Positions 54,691 through 64,000 of a stretch of DNA of 64,000 nt are shown here, in pieces. The notes beneath the pieces are model-generated. The model was not told the origin of the DNA. It did no database searches and worked only from the letters and a program-made list of their open reading frames with translations. The stretch's first letter is position 1. Each line of letters begins with the position of its first letter. Source of the stretch: Spirogloea muscicola (lineage: Eukaryota; Streptophyta; Zygnematophyceae; Spirogloeales; Spirogloeaceae); assembly GCA_009602725.1 (NCBI GenBank), contig WELB01000274.1, positions 29,573-93,572 on the forward strand, given 5' to 3'. Position numbers and translations under genes: made by a program.

Positions 54691-56601
54691 GGACTTACCT
54701 CCTCTGACATCTCTTCCTGCTGCAGTGCTTGCCCTGCTTCGATTGCTATGATCAAGCGGGACCCATATTCGATCCCGCTCTGTCGTCAACCTTCTCTGTC
54801 ATTGGTTGCAACGATTCAACTTGCCTATCCCTTGGATATGACTACCAGTACGAGTTTTGTTACTACTTCGGAGGATCTGACTGCGAATACACCTACAGGT
54901 ACAGCTTTGTGAAGTTGGAGGCAGTGTAACTTGTAGATTGTTTAATTGCATCATCTGCATGGCCAGCGTGGCCAACATTCAACTCTTTCGACCCTCTAAA
55001 TGTTGCGCTGTTGATGTATCCTAGTCTGAGATACATCAGTCCATGGCAGGAGGATATTAGCATACGTGCTGAGCCATGCATCTCGAGTGCATGCAGTTAT
55101 GGAGACATGTCATACACCTCGGGTCAATTGGCAAATGAGACGGTCTGGCTAACAACCACCACTGGCGATAGTGTACGCCTCTTGGGGACAACCTTTGGTT
55201 GCGGTCACGTCAATGTTGGTAGCTTCGACTTTGCAGGGGGCCTCATTGGCCTTGGACGGGGGCCATTATCCTTCGCTAAACAGGCAAGTCTCTGCAAGTC
55301 AAGGAAGCATTGCCAGCTGCAGCAACTCTGTGACTGGAATAGGCCCTTCGATGCCATGCATGTGCAAGCCAGTGAGCTTGCACGTCGGTTGCAACAAGTG
55401 CTCCTTGGTTCTTTCACAGCAACCTTGCCCGCTTTTGTATGTTAGTGAACACTGCGATGCTTGATGATACAGTGAACAGGACTTGTTTGATAAGCTGTTC
55501 ATTTCTCACTGCTGCACCACTGCTAATTCGATGTTTACAATCTACTCCGATCTGCAGCTGGAGCCTTATGACCATGTATTTACCCTGTGCCTTCAAAGCT
55601 GGTATGCCGATTACCTTCCTCCGAGCGAGTTGGAGTTTGGGTCCGCTGGAGTGCCGAGCACGGGCGTCACATACACTCCAATCCTCGACAACCCCGTCCT
55701 GGATGAACTCTTTGGGTACTCTACCTTCTATTACGTGCAGGTTAATGAGATACTGTTTGGAACAACCTCAGTCAGCATCCCTGCGGCTGCTTTTACCTTC
55801 GACTACTTTGGTGGAGGGGGGACAATCTTTGACTCTGGGACAAGCTTGATACTGTGAGTGATGCTGCTGCTTGCCTTCTTGCTGCCATGCTTAAAGCAAT
55901 CACAAAAAGGGAGAAGTGTCAATTCATGAGCATGTAGCGCGTGTCTCGCTTTGGCTGGCTTTTCTGACTCGTACTTTTCTGACTCATAACTGTGACTCAG
56001 GCTGCTGAGTGATGTATACCGACCCATTATCGATTATCTGAATGCCAGCGTACCTCTGCCCAGGTAAGCGTAGAGTACTGCATTCTCGTAATGTGCCATC
56101 AATCATGTGCTCTTGACATTGCAATTATGCCAACTTGTGATCTGATTGACAACGCCTGACGCTACCGTGCCACGTGCATTGGACAGCTGCTGCGAGTAAA
56201 AGCACAACTGCAGTGAGCAGTCCAGCTGTCATCATTTGCCTAAGATTGATCGTGTTGCATCAGAGAGAGAGACACATTTGGTGCACTGCGTTACGAGCTT
56301 TGCTGGAACATCGCCGGAAGAGTGGCCAGTCAAAAGGACATCGACCAGCTGGGCGTCTTTCCCTCCCATGACCATCCGCATGTCAGGGCCGGCCGACTTC
56401 ACGCTCCCCCCTGTGAACTACATCGCCCTGGTGACTGATACTGTAGTCTGTGCAGTTTTCGTGGAATCGAGCTACTATAACATCATCGGCAACTATGCAC
56501 AGCAGAACTTCCTGATGGTGCACGATCTGAACCACACCATGGTAATGGCTCAGGTCCCATACCACAAGCTGCTCAGTATCAAGGCTGCTTGTGCATGCTG
56601 A
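53848..56601 (+). CDS. Plant-type aspartic protease (A1), right copy
   Basis: Seven exons join in phase: 53848-53944, 54232-54525, 54726-54898, 55097-55283, 55558-55853, 56001-56063 and 56214-56601 (stop TGA). Order: propeptide LSLTHIDAPHSPFRREWP; first catalytic site VDTGSDLVWTQ joined to CLPCFDCYDQAGPIFDP; flap YSYGDMSYTSGQLANETV; FGCGHVNVG and GLIGLGRGPLSFA; second catalytic site GGTIFDSGTSL; FPPMTIRMSGPADFTLPP; C-terminal IIGNYAQQNFLMVHDLNH. These are the landmarks of plant nodulin-41/CND41-like proteases. Both catalytic Asp residues and paired cysteines are present. The intron after 55283 has a GC donor (CAG/GCAAGT). No signal-peptide exon is found: it was lost with about 400 bp from the duplication. 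A short exon near 53593-53640 matches the left copy but is one base shorter. The protein may be made without a signal, or from the left copy's promoter. Confidence 0.85.
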
Positions 56602-56836
56602 CAAGAAGCCAGTCCCCTCCACCACCCGCATGAAACCGTCAGCACAATGCCCTCTCCTACTGTTATCACCAATGTACTAGGGTTCAGGTTTCAGGACTTA
56701 GGGTTTAGGGGTTTATTTTTACTGTGACTCACTAGCATATAGAAGTGACAGACGATTAGAGAATGATTTGTTTCCGCAGAGCAAGGCCCAAGCAAGGCCT
56801 TGCCTTTGCGCAGTCAGTAGGCCCTGATCATGCTGC

Positions 56837-57269
56837 ATGCCGCTGTGTGAGCTGCAGCTCGGCTGGATGTCGCTAAACTGCACGACCAAGGGCCCAGTGA
56901 CGGCGCCGTTCCCAGCTCACCCCCTTCTTCCGCCGCCTCCGCCCCCTCCTCCCCCCCCTCCTCCTCCTCCTCCCCCCCCTCCTCCCCCCCCCCCCNNNNN
57001 NNNNNNNNNNNNNNNNNNNNNNNNNNNNNNNNNNNNNNNNNNNNNNNNNNNNNNNNNNNNNNNNNNNNNNNNNNNNNNNNNNNNNNNNNNNNNNNNNNNN
57101 NNNNNNNNNNNNNNNNNCCCTCTCCTCATCCCCCTCCTCCACCCCCTCCGCCTCGCCCTCCAGCACCTCTGCCACTGGCGCCACCCTCTCCGCCTTCACC
57201 TCCACCTCGCCTCCCTCTTCCTCCGCCTTCTCCTCCTCCCCCCCTCCCTCCGCCTCCACCTCCGAAACG
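56837..57269 (+). other. Proline-rich exon, interrupted by an N gap
   Basis: After CTTKGPVTAPFPAHPLLP comes a long poly-Pro run into the N gap. Beyond the gap, one frame reads PSPHPPPP and PPSPPSPPPRLPLPPPSP and ends PPPPPPKR before the donor GTGAGTG (57270). The same layout, a Pro run just before a GT donor, closes the LRR exon at 63600. I infer the hinge of a related secreted protein. The rest of the gene is not recognised, and low-complexity sequence could mislead. Confidence 0.45.
56996..57117. other. Assembly gap (122 Ns)
   Basis: A run of N inside a C-rich tract, probably a sequencing failure in poly-C/T sequence. Its true length may differ. Confidence 0.95.
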
Positions 57270-58629
57270 TGAGTGCTCCTCACCACAGCCTTGTCTTTTA
57301 TCACGGCCTCCCCTCTCGCTGCTGGTGTGCTCGGCGTGCATGCATGAAGGCCCTTTGAGACTGCCCACGCCACAACCGATGAACTGTAGTAACTCCGTCC
57401 AGCATAAGCTCCCAGCTACTTTTCTGAGCTCCATGATCAGCAGGGCTTACAGAGGAGCTGGCGCTCTGACTCACATGCATCTCGCTGATGGCTGTGCACG
57501 CCTGACCTTTCTTGACACCTCCTCTCCCCTGCCCTTTGTGACTCATTTGCAGGGATCGTCGGCCATCACCCAGCAGGAGTTGGGAAGCACGCTCGCGGAG
57601 GTGGACACCACGCAGCTGGGGTCGGCCATCACGCAACTCCCACTGGGATGCACCCTCCTGGTGTTGGTCACCACAACTAAGGCTGCGGAAAGACTGCAGA
57701 TGCAGTGCAAGTTTCACACCGTGCGCAGAGGTGGCCGGCCACATGCGAGCTTGGCCGGGAGGGCCTCTGGCAGACGCACCCACTTCAAGAGTACATAGGC
57801 CTTGTAGTCTGCTTTGCATGCCACTTAGCGCTCGCCAAACATAAGGCGGCTTAGCACATCTGGCAAGAACGTAAGGCCATGCATGTCCCCATCGAGCAAT
57901 GCGCTAACATTATCAGGCCTCCAATGTGGTATAAAGTGCATCTCGGTTGTCATTGTTTTGTAACTTTAAGCTTGCAGCCTTGTTGAGCCCCGGAAGAGGG
58001 TGGGCCCCATATCTGTCTGACCTTGATGATGCGGGAGCAGCTTTTTGACAATGGTCAGGATGTAATAATATCTTATGGATGCTCTCGCCGCTTGTACCAA
58101 GCTGAGCTTTCATCATCAAGTGGTGCGTTCAGCAACGATTTCGGCATTGCACCCTTGCATTTGCTGATTTGGATCCTTCCAGGGTTGCTTACCTGGACAC
58201 AAGTAGGAACACAGACATGTAGACTCTGGCAGTACCTTGATGTTGACGCCCATGGTGGCCAGCTTCGTTGAAGACTAACTCGAAACTGCAGATCGCTGCA
58301 TACTGCAAATGCAGTGGGAAACCCAAAACTACATGAAGATTATGAAGACTGAGTCCAGCCCTGCATCTAGTTGGCTCTGCTTACGTTGTCATCATACCTT
58401 GTCAGTACAAACATGCAATCCTCGTTATCATAAGATCTATGAAGAGAGCTCTCAAGACAAGTCTGCAGAGGCGCCCTTGTAACTACCAAGCTTGGCCTAT
58501 ACTGAAGCAGGTAGTCTGTGCAATGGCAACCATTGATTTGGCCGCCATTGTTGCTGTCAACCCTTGCCCTCCTTCATAGGCTGACTTCCCAACAAGCGAA
58601 TCTAATGGATAGCGCATACTATAAACCTA
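57270..58629. other. Unassigned 1.35 kb, possible exon at 57561
   Basis: An acceptor CATTTGCAG ends near 57560 and an open frame follows to about 57700 (SSAITQQELGSTLAEVDTTQ). It resembles no family known to me. If it is an exon of the proline-rich gene, it would be its C-terminal side. From 57800 to 58629 I see nothing. Confidence 0.35.
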
Positions 58630-58960
58630 GGCAAGCAACACAGCGGCGTTGTAGCCGAGCGGCTCCCCTTGCTGTCCCTGCCTGAGATCTATGGCCCGCC
58701 GTGCAAGCCGCTGCAGGAGAGGGTGTGACGATGCTCTCGTAGCACACGCCGCACGAGGTACGGACACGGAGAGCAAGCCCAATGGGTTGTGCAGAATCAG
58801 CTCACACTTGGGCGGTACGCGCGCAGCACGAGCCAGTGCCTCCTGGCACGCGCTGTACGAAAGTACCACTGCAGGAGGCTGGCCCACACCTTGCGCTTTC
58901 TCTCGCTTCCTGGGCTGGCTTCTCAACCCCATTGGGAAGCCAGTTTCTTTCAGGAGAAAG
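58630..58960 (-). mobile_element. LINE fragment, endonuclease region
   Basis: On the minus strand the peptide LLQRLARRAIDLRQGQQGEP then YNAA parallels LLARLARRAVSRRRGEPADFNAA in the long LINE. A UTR-like block CTGGGCTGGCTTCTCAACCC with CATTGGGAAGCC lies at 58911-58945 on the plus strand, so two fragments may meet here. Confidence 0.55.
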
Positions 58961-59124
58961 AGGGAGGCGCGCGGTGCGCATGAAAGCAAAAGGGAGGCCA
59001 TGTCGAGCCTGACAAAAGTCCCGGTGACGGGGAAAGAAGCCACCAATTACCCTTTGGATTTGCGCATCGCAGTGTATGGCAGCCGGCACCACATGGCAGG
59101 GCAGGGAATATCGAGCACCCAGTG

Positions 59125-59240
59125 GCCACTTTGAGTCTGTGTGCTTCGGCGCTTCTCTGGTCCCTCCGAAGTCATTCTACCTGGGCTGGCCAATCACAGC
59201 CATCGCCGAGTACCGGGAGAGCCTCTTATCGCGCAGGACG
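59125..59240. repeat. Inverted repeat arm (partner 60030-60150)
   Basis: CTGGGCTGGCCAATCACAGC and CATCGCCG at 59178-59206 recur in reverse complement at 60056-60087 (CGATGGCTGTGATCGGCCAG). The similarity extends about 100 bp. The arms bracket the first exon of the LRR gene. Confidence 0.8.
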
Positions 59241-59723
59241 TACACGCTGGAGGGCGCGGGGTCGAGTCCGTCTGGCAGCAGACAGTGGAGGGAACCTCCC
59301 GACCACTGACGCCCGTGGGGGGGGCGAGGCGTCAGCTTGACGATGACGTCCAGCGGGGCTGGGGCCCACCGGCCGGGTGCCGCTCCGCGGCCCCGCGGCG
59401 GGCAGGCGGGGAGGAGGGAGGTCGGGTGCAAAAAGGGAGGTGCTTGGTAAGCGACTGATGCGGAGGGCGGGGAGGGAGTTTCTTGCCCTGACGCTGACGC
59501 TGGGGCCGCGGGCCCCGCACGGCGCCGGCTGCCGGCCCGCGCTCTCGGCCGGGGACCGGGGAAGTGGCTCCGGTGGAATGTTCGTACGGGGGGGGGAGTC
59601 AGCCCGCCACCCCCCTCCCCGGCGCCAGGGGGTGCTGTAAGCGGGCCCCTCGCCCGAGCGCCGCCCACCTCCCTCCTCCCCCGGTTCCGTGGTTTAATGA
59701 GGAGACGGGGGGGCGACGTGGAA

Positions 59724-59789
59724 GCCGGCGACGGGGTTCGAACCCGTGTCCTCTCAAATCTACGGCCGGGACCCACCACTTTCGCCCCC
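59724..59789 (-). tRNA. tRNA-like sequence, probably a decayed tRNA
   Basis: On the minus strand a perfect T-arm, ACGGG-TTCGAAC-CCCGT, is followed by the 3' acceptor strand CGCCGGC. The upstream GGGGGCG pairs with it at five of seven positions. The total is about 66 nt and the D-arm is poor, so I do not assign an anticodon. It ends 12 bp before the start codon of the LRR gene. Confidence 0.35.
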
Positions 59790-59801
59790 GCAGCTGCCCC
59801 C

Positions 59802-62800
59802 ATGGCCGCCGCGGCGCTGCTCCTGGCCGCCCTGGCGCTCCCGGCGCTGCTGGGTGAGCGCCGCCGCGAGGCCCCGCCCGCCTGGCGAGAGCTCCCGCCG
59901 CTTGCGAGCCTCGGTAGCTAACGTCGCTGCCGATGTGTGACGGGCGGCTGTGGAAGCCAGCCAGGTGCGGCGCGGAGGGGGCCGGCGGGCGCCTCGGCGG
60001 CCAGGTCAGTGGCGCGCTCGCGGCCTTGGCCGCGACGACGGGCTCGACCAGTAGACGGCGATGGCTGTGATCGGCCAGCCCAGTGGAGAAATAACGAGGA
60101 TCGAAGTGCCCAGAAGAGCGCTGAAGCTCCGTCTGTATGCACCTGGCTGGCTTATACAGCCGCTCGTTTAACATCAGCAGCCGCGTACACTCGTGTTGCC
60201 TCCATGCAGGCTGCCGCAGACGCAGGCGATCGGCGGGCGCAGATGATGGCCGCCAGCCCCGACTGTGAGCGCGCCCCTCACCCACCTCTCTGACGAGCAG
60301 CCAGAAGCGTTGGCCACTTGCTCATCTGCCCATCTGGACCTTGTCCATTCCCTTTGGGCTGGCCTTTCGCAGCCATCGAAGAGTTCCTTCTGCCTTCGTT
60401 CCATACGACTGCCTGGCAGATGGCGTGTATACTGCCGCACTGACAATGGCCAGTCTTCTGGGGCGAGCAGACGCGCCGCTGCATGCGCTGGCCGCGCAGA
60501 ATTCCGGCCAGCTGTCCAGCTGGGCTGGCACCGATCCCTGCGTTGGCTGCACCGCCACGCCCGGCAGCTGCGCCTGGCGCGGCATCACCTGCGACCTCGC
60601 CGCCCGCCGCGTAATCTCGCTGTGAGATGCCCTTCCGCCTAGTATCCGGCATCGTTTAGCGACCTCTACGTGCTGACTCGTTATACTGAGCGGGTCTGCT
60701 TAGCAGCAGGTGGTGTATATCTGCCAATGTACTTGCCTTATGTACTTGGCCAGTCAGGCCCTCCATCACTCAACACACACTCCATTCTTCCTCCTCTGGC
60801 CCCCCTCTCGGACACCCTGCCTTTACTCCAGCACTGTCTATCTGCCTGCTGCTCTTACTTGTCTTCCCATCTCCTTCACGACCCGTGTCCCTTTAGCCCA
60901 GCACTGTTCACCTGCCTGCTGCTCTGACTGGTCTCCCCTCCTCCTTCACGACCCATGTCCCCCCACCCCAGTCTTTTGCCAGATAGGGGCCTTCTTGCCA
61001 CTCTAAAGCGGCTGCAGAAACCAGGTGCAGGACAGGCTATTGCATGTGTCATTAGGCCAGCCCCATAGCTGATGAAGGCTCAGCCGCATGTGCAATCGCA
61101 GCATCATTACTGATGCCGGCCTTCAAGGCACGCTGCCCAGCACCCTTGGCCAGCTGACCTTCCTCAAGACGCTGTGAGACCTCAGCCCAGATGTTCCATT
61201 GCTGCGTTGGTCGCGTCGCACCAGAGTGACATTGGTGTAAAGTCAGGGCTAACAAGGTCCACTCTGACTGTTGGCGTGTCGCCAATCTGCACCTTACCTA
61301 CTTCCTTTGCTTGCTTGCATGGAAGCCACTTATACAACAACAAGCTTGGCGGCGCAATCCCATACTCTATTGGCGACATTGCAAGCCTCGACCTCCTGTG
61401 TGTGCCCTCAACCTCCTGTGTTGCTTATCCGGCCAGCATTTCTGGCCACTTTTGTGAGTATGCTCAATGTCCACTTTGCTGCCCTGATCATTGATCGCGC
61501 TACTGCAACTGCAAGCAGGAATATGGACAACAACACCTTCACGGGCGTTATTCCCTCATCAATCGCCAAACTCACCAACCTGACACTGCTGTGAGCAAGG
61601 CCCTCTGCTCTTAGAAGAAGATGGTGCCCCTTAGCGTGTTATCTAGAGGCCACCACTCCTCAGCTCTGCAAGGCCAGCGGCAGCGCTGCAAATTCTGGAG
61701 GACACGATCACCAACCCTCTTTGGCGGTGAAGCAAATGTGTGCTCAGGGCCTATCTTTTCAGTCACAGTTAGATGAGGTCTACTAAAATAGCTATCTCCA
61801 GTCAAGTTGCTCATTAGGGATGTAAATGTAAGACAACACCGAAGAGTTTTGCTTGCCGAGGGGCCACTGAGCGTGATGTGTGCTGGGACCTAGGAAGTGA
61901 CGACTAAGCTTTTCATTTTGTTCTGCGCTGGGTGCTGCCCTGTGTTTTCCAGCCATCTGGCTTACAATAAGCTGAGCGGTTCCATCCCGTCAGGGCTTAC
62001 CGCAATGCACAAGCTTGTCATCTTGTAAGTGTTGCATAAGAGTCCGACTCCTGCACTTGAGTCCTGCTTGCAGCACGTCAGACCTCTGACTGATCAAGTG
62101 AAGGCATAATTTGAATGCGTGGTCATCTGCTGCAAGTGCCCTGCTCTGGCAGCATGCTTGTGATATTCTCCTCTGAGGGCTTTTTATCAGCCTTGGTCTG
62201 TCTAGAGCTCTCATACAGGTTCTTGATCCTTTCAATCTTCAGTCACATTCTATGACCATACTTGATGCCCTCTGAATGACTGCAGCATTGCAAACAACAA
62301 CAATTTCACGGGCTCGGTACCAAGTACCCTCAATAGGCTGGTGGCGCTGCAGAAGTTGTGCGTTCCAAACTTGCTAGCCTTCATGATGCATGTACGTAGT
62401 AGATTGACTGCTCAGTCCGCATGTCAAATGTACGCCTCTTTGCCTGTGCTTGCAGCTGACTCGTAGTGTCCGCCTACAGCGTGATTGCGAACAACAGGAT
62501 AACGGTCCTCTCGTCGTCCATTGGCAAGCTGGCAAATCTAACGGTCTTGTAAGGCTACATGCCCGGCCGCAACCTGGTTGACTTTGCAGTCGCTGAAGCT
62601 CTCCCAACACATTGCACGTTGCGCTTCAGCAGCCGTTGATGATAAAGATCCATGCATGGATCCATGCCTGACTGATTGGCAAACTTTTTTAAAGACATGC
62701 ATCCTGTCCCCCGCCTTCAGGGACGTCTCTGGGAACCAGCTAAGTGGGCCATTCCCACCGTACATCCTCACGCTGGCAAACCTCCAGCTATTGTAAGCAG

Positions 62801-63980
62801 CATTGGCTCCGACCTTAAGGTGCAAACACGTCCTAGTGCTATGCCCCAGGCTCCTCTATGAGTCCCATCTCTCCTGACATGCTATGTAATGATCTTACAG
62901 CATCTACACGTATCTGCAATAAGTAACTAAAATTCCTGTTGTGGTAAATCTGCTTTGTGATTGCGCACTGTATGACGTGGTTCAAGTTTACCTCGACAGG
63001 TTGATGTCTTCGAACAGCTTCAACGGCACTATACCATCAAACCTTGGCAGCAGCCTCAAGAGTCTGAAGTTGCTGTAGGTGGCTCAAGCACTGCTTATAT
63101 CAAGTTAACGCTCACTAGAAGTGTTTATATAAGGGGAGAGTGATTGTTGACCTTAACCTCAGATCCTCATTTTTGAGATTAAGGATGCCCAGAGTCACAC
63201 CGCAAAGCATTGACATACATGCAGGACTCTGACTCCTTCACCCTGTTGTACTGACCCATGAGCTCTCCGTGATGCTGGGATTATTCCGTCCACGTTCTTT
63301 CAGTAGCTCACCGCTGCTGTTGAGAGTCCTTCTGCAGAAACCTTGACCACAACGTCTTCACTGGACCCTTCCCCACGAGCTTGGTGAATTTGTTCAATGC
63401 AACCGGCCTTCGGAAAATGGACGTCTCGTTCAACTACCTCAATGGCACGCAGCCCAAGTCGACGGGAGGTGGTGTCTATTTCAATTTCTCCCTGAATTGT
63501 TTCACGAACGCCAGCAACCAGCGCAGCACTGCTGCATGTACCTACTTCTACACGCACAGCATACCACTGCCGCCGTCGCCGCCCCCCCCTCCACCACCAC
63601 GTAAGAGTTGTGGCTCTCGTACTGTTCCCCAAGCAATTAGTTGCAGAAGAAAATCATGACTGTCGAAAGCAGCTTGATGGTTTCACTGTGTCTCATATTC
63701 CATGGCGTTCGCTTTTTCCAAATCGAGCTGCAATGTTGCTGAGCCTCGAGTATGACAAGCTCACTGTTGACTACGCTCGACACAGCTCCTTGCGACCCAT
63801 TTCCTACGAAACCCTATGATTGCTACGACTGGGCATCCGAGCAGCCATACAGGAATTTTCCAGAGTGTGCAACACTGTACTGCAAGTAAGTGATCCCGTC
63901 CATGCAGATCGAGGAGGCTGCCTGTAAAAATCTTGATCAAGGCATACAGCATTTGCAGGGACCTCTGTCCGAAGGCATGA
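59802..63980 (+). CDS. Secreted leucine-rich repeat protein with proline hinge, 13 exons
   Basis: Exons: 59802-59853, 60471-60621, 61102-61173, 61326-61397, 61519-61590, 61953-62024, 62286-62357, 62480-62548, 62721-62792, 63000-63074, 63338-63600, 63786-63885 and 63959-63980. They sum to 1164 bp, 387 residues, in one frame with a TGA stop. Exon 1 is a signal peptide (MAAAALLLAALALPALL). Exon 2 is the LRR N-terminal cap (SSWAGTDPCVGC ... CAWRGITCD). Exons 3-10 each encode one plant-type repeat, for example NMDNNTFTGVIPSSIAKLTN, all split after the second base of a codon. Exon 11 ends the repeats and adds the hinge PLPPSPPPPPPP. The tail PCDPFPTKPYDCYDW ... ECATLYCKDLCPKA is Cys-rich. There is no transmembrane segment or kinase, so it is likely a cell-wall or extracellular LRR protein that binds a ligand or partner. 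Exon borders are mine, chosen for GT-AG sites and phase. Confidence 0.88.
60030..60150. repeat. Inverted repeat arm (partner 59125-59240)
   Basis: Lies in intron 1 of the LRR gene. The GGCTGGCC core resembles the LINE UTR hairpin but the rest does not, so it may be a separate short repeat. Confidence 0.7.
60330..60400 (+). mobile_element. LINE 3' UTR fragment in LRR intron 1
   Basis: CTTGTCCATTCCCTTTGGGC then TGGCCTTTCGCAGCC matches the LINE UTR. Confidence 0.7.
60640..60770 (+). mobile_element. LINE 3' tail in LRR intron 2
   Basis: AGTATCCGGCATCGTTTAGC, GACCTCTACGTGCTGACTCG and ACTGAGCGGG, then TGTACTTGGCC, match the LINE end and UTR at 49245-49370. Confidence 0.7.
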
Positions 63981-64000
63981 ACATGTCAAGCCAAGCACCT

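Overview
The window is nuclear DNA of a eukaryote, most likely a green alga of the streptophyte line or a plant. The evidence is: spliced genes with GT-AG introns, plant-type A1 aspartic protease motifs (VDTGSDLVWTQC, IFDSGTS), plant-type leucine-rich repeats (NxFTGxIPSSI), a RABA/Rab11-like GTPase with a double-cysteine tail, and LTR retrotransposons whose primer-binding site is TGGTATCAGAG (initiator-Met tRNA), as is common in plants. I cannot name the species. The sequence is GC-rich and repeat-dominated. It has one run of 122 Ns (56996-57117) and single Ns at 32042, 47497 and 53322.

Layout. 1-2.2 kb: a CT microsatellite and the last exon of a Rab GTPase. 2.2-39.4 kb: an almost unbroken pile of nested LTR retrotransposon fossils. 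I label the LTR families A, B, C, D, F, G and H by shared ends, plus Z, a 1.25-1.45 kb non-coding family with 4-bp target duplications. Many boundaries are exact: ten insertions have matching target-site duplications (TSDs), and the order of insertion can be read in several places (G holds H holds C; A holds C holds Z). Pol remains run RNase H then integrase, the Ty3/gypsy order. 39.4-45 kb: a decayed gene for a PstS-like phosphate-binding protein beside two Z copies. 44.3-53.3 kb: a non-LTR retrotransposon with reverse transcriptase and a C-terminal restriction-like endonuclease, surrounded by many short copies of its own 3' end in both orientations.

50.3-56.6 kb: a duplicated secreted aspartic protease gene. 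The left copy keeps the signal-peptide exon but lacks the 3' exons. The right copy lacks the first exon but keeps both catalytic motifs and the C-terminus in clean splice phase. 56.8-58.6 kb: a proline-rich exon broken by the N gap, then unassigned sequence. 59.8-64.0 kb: a complete 13-exon gene for a secreted 387-residue LRR protein in which nearly every repeat is its own 72-bp exon, with a proline hinge and a cysteine-rich tail.

The host genes do not form one pathway. The aspartic protease, the LRR protein and the PstS-like protein all begin with a signal peptide, so they look secreted. The most unusual signals are a two-hairpin module shared by six LTR families with a compensatory base-pair change, the Z family, and the arrays of LINE 3' tails placed around the host genes.
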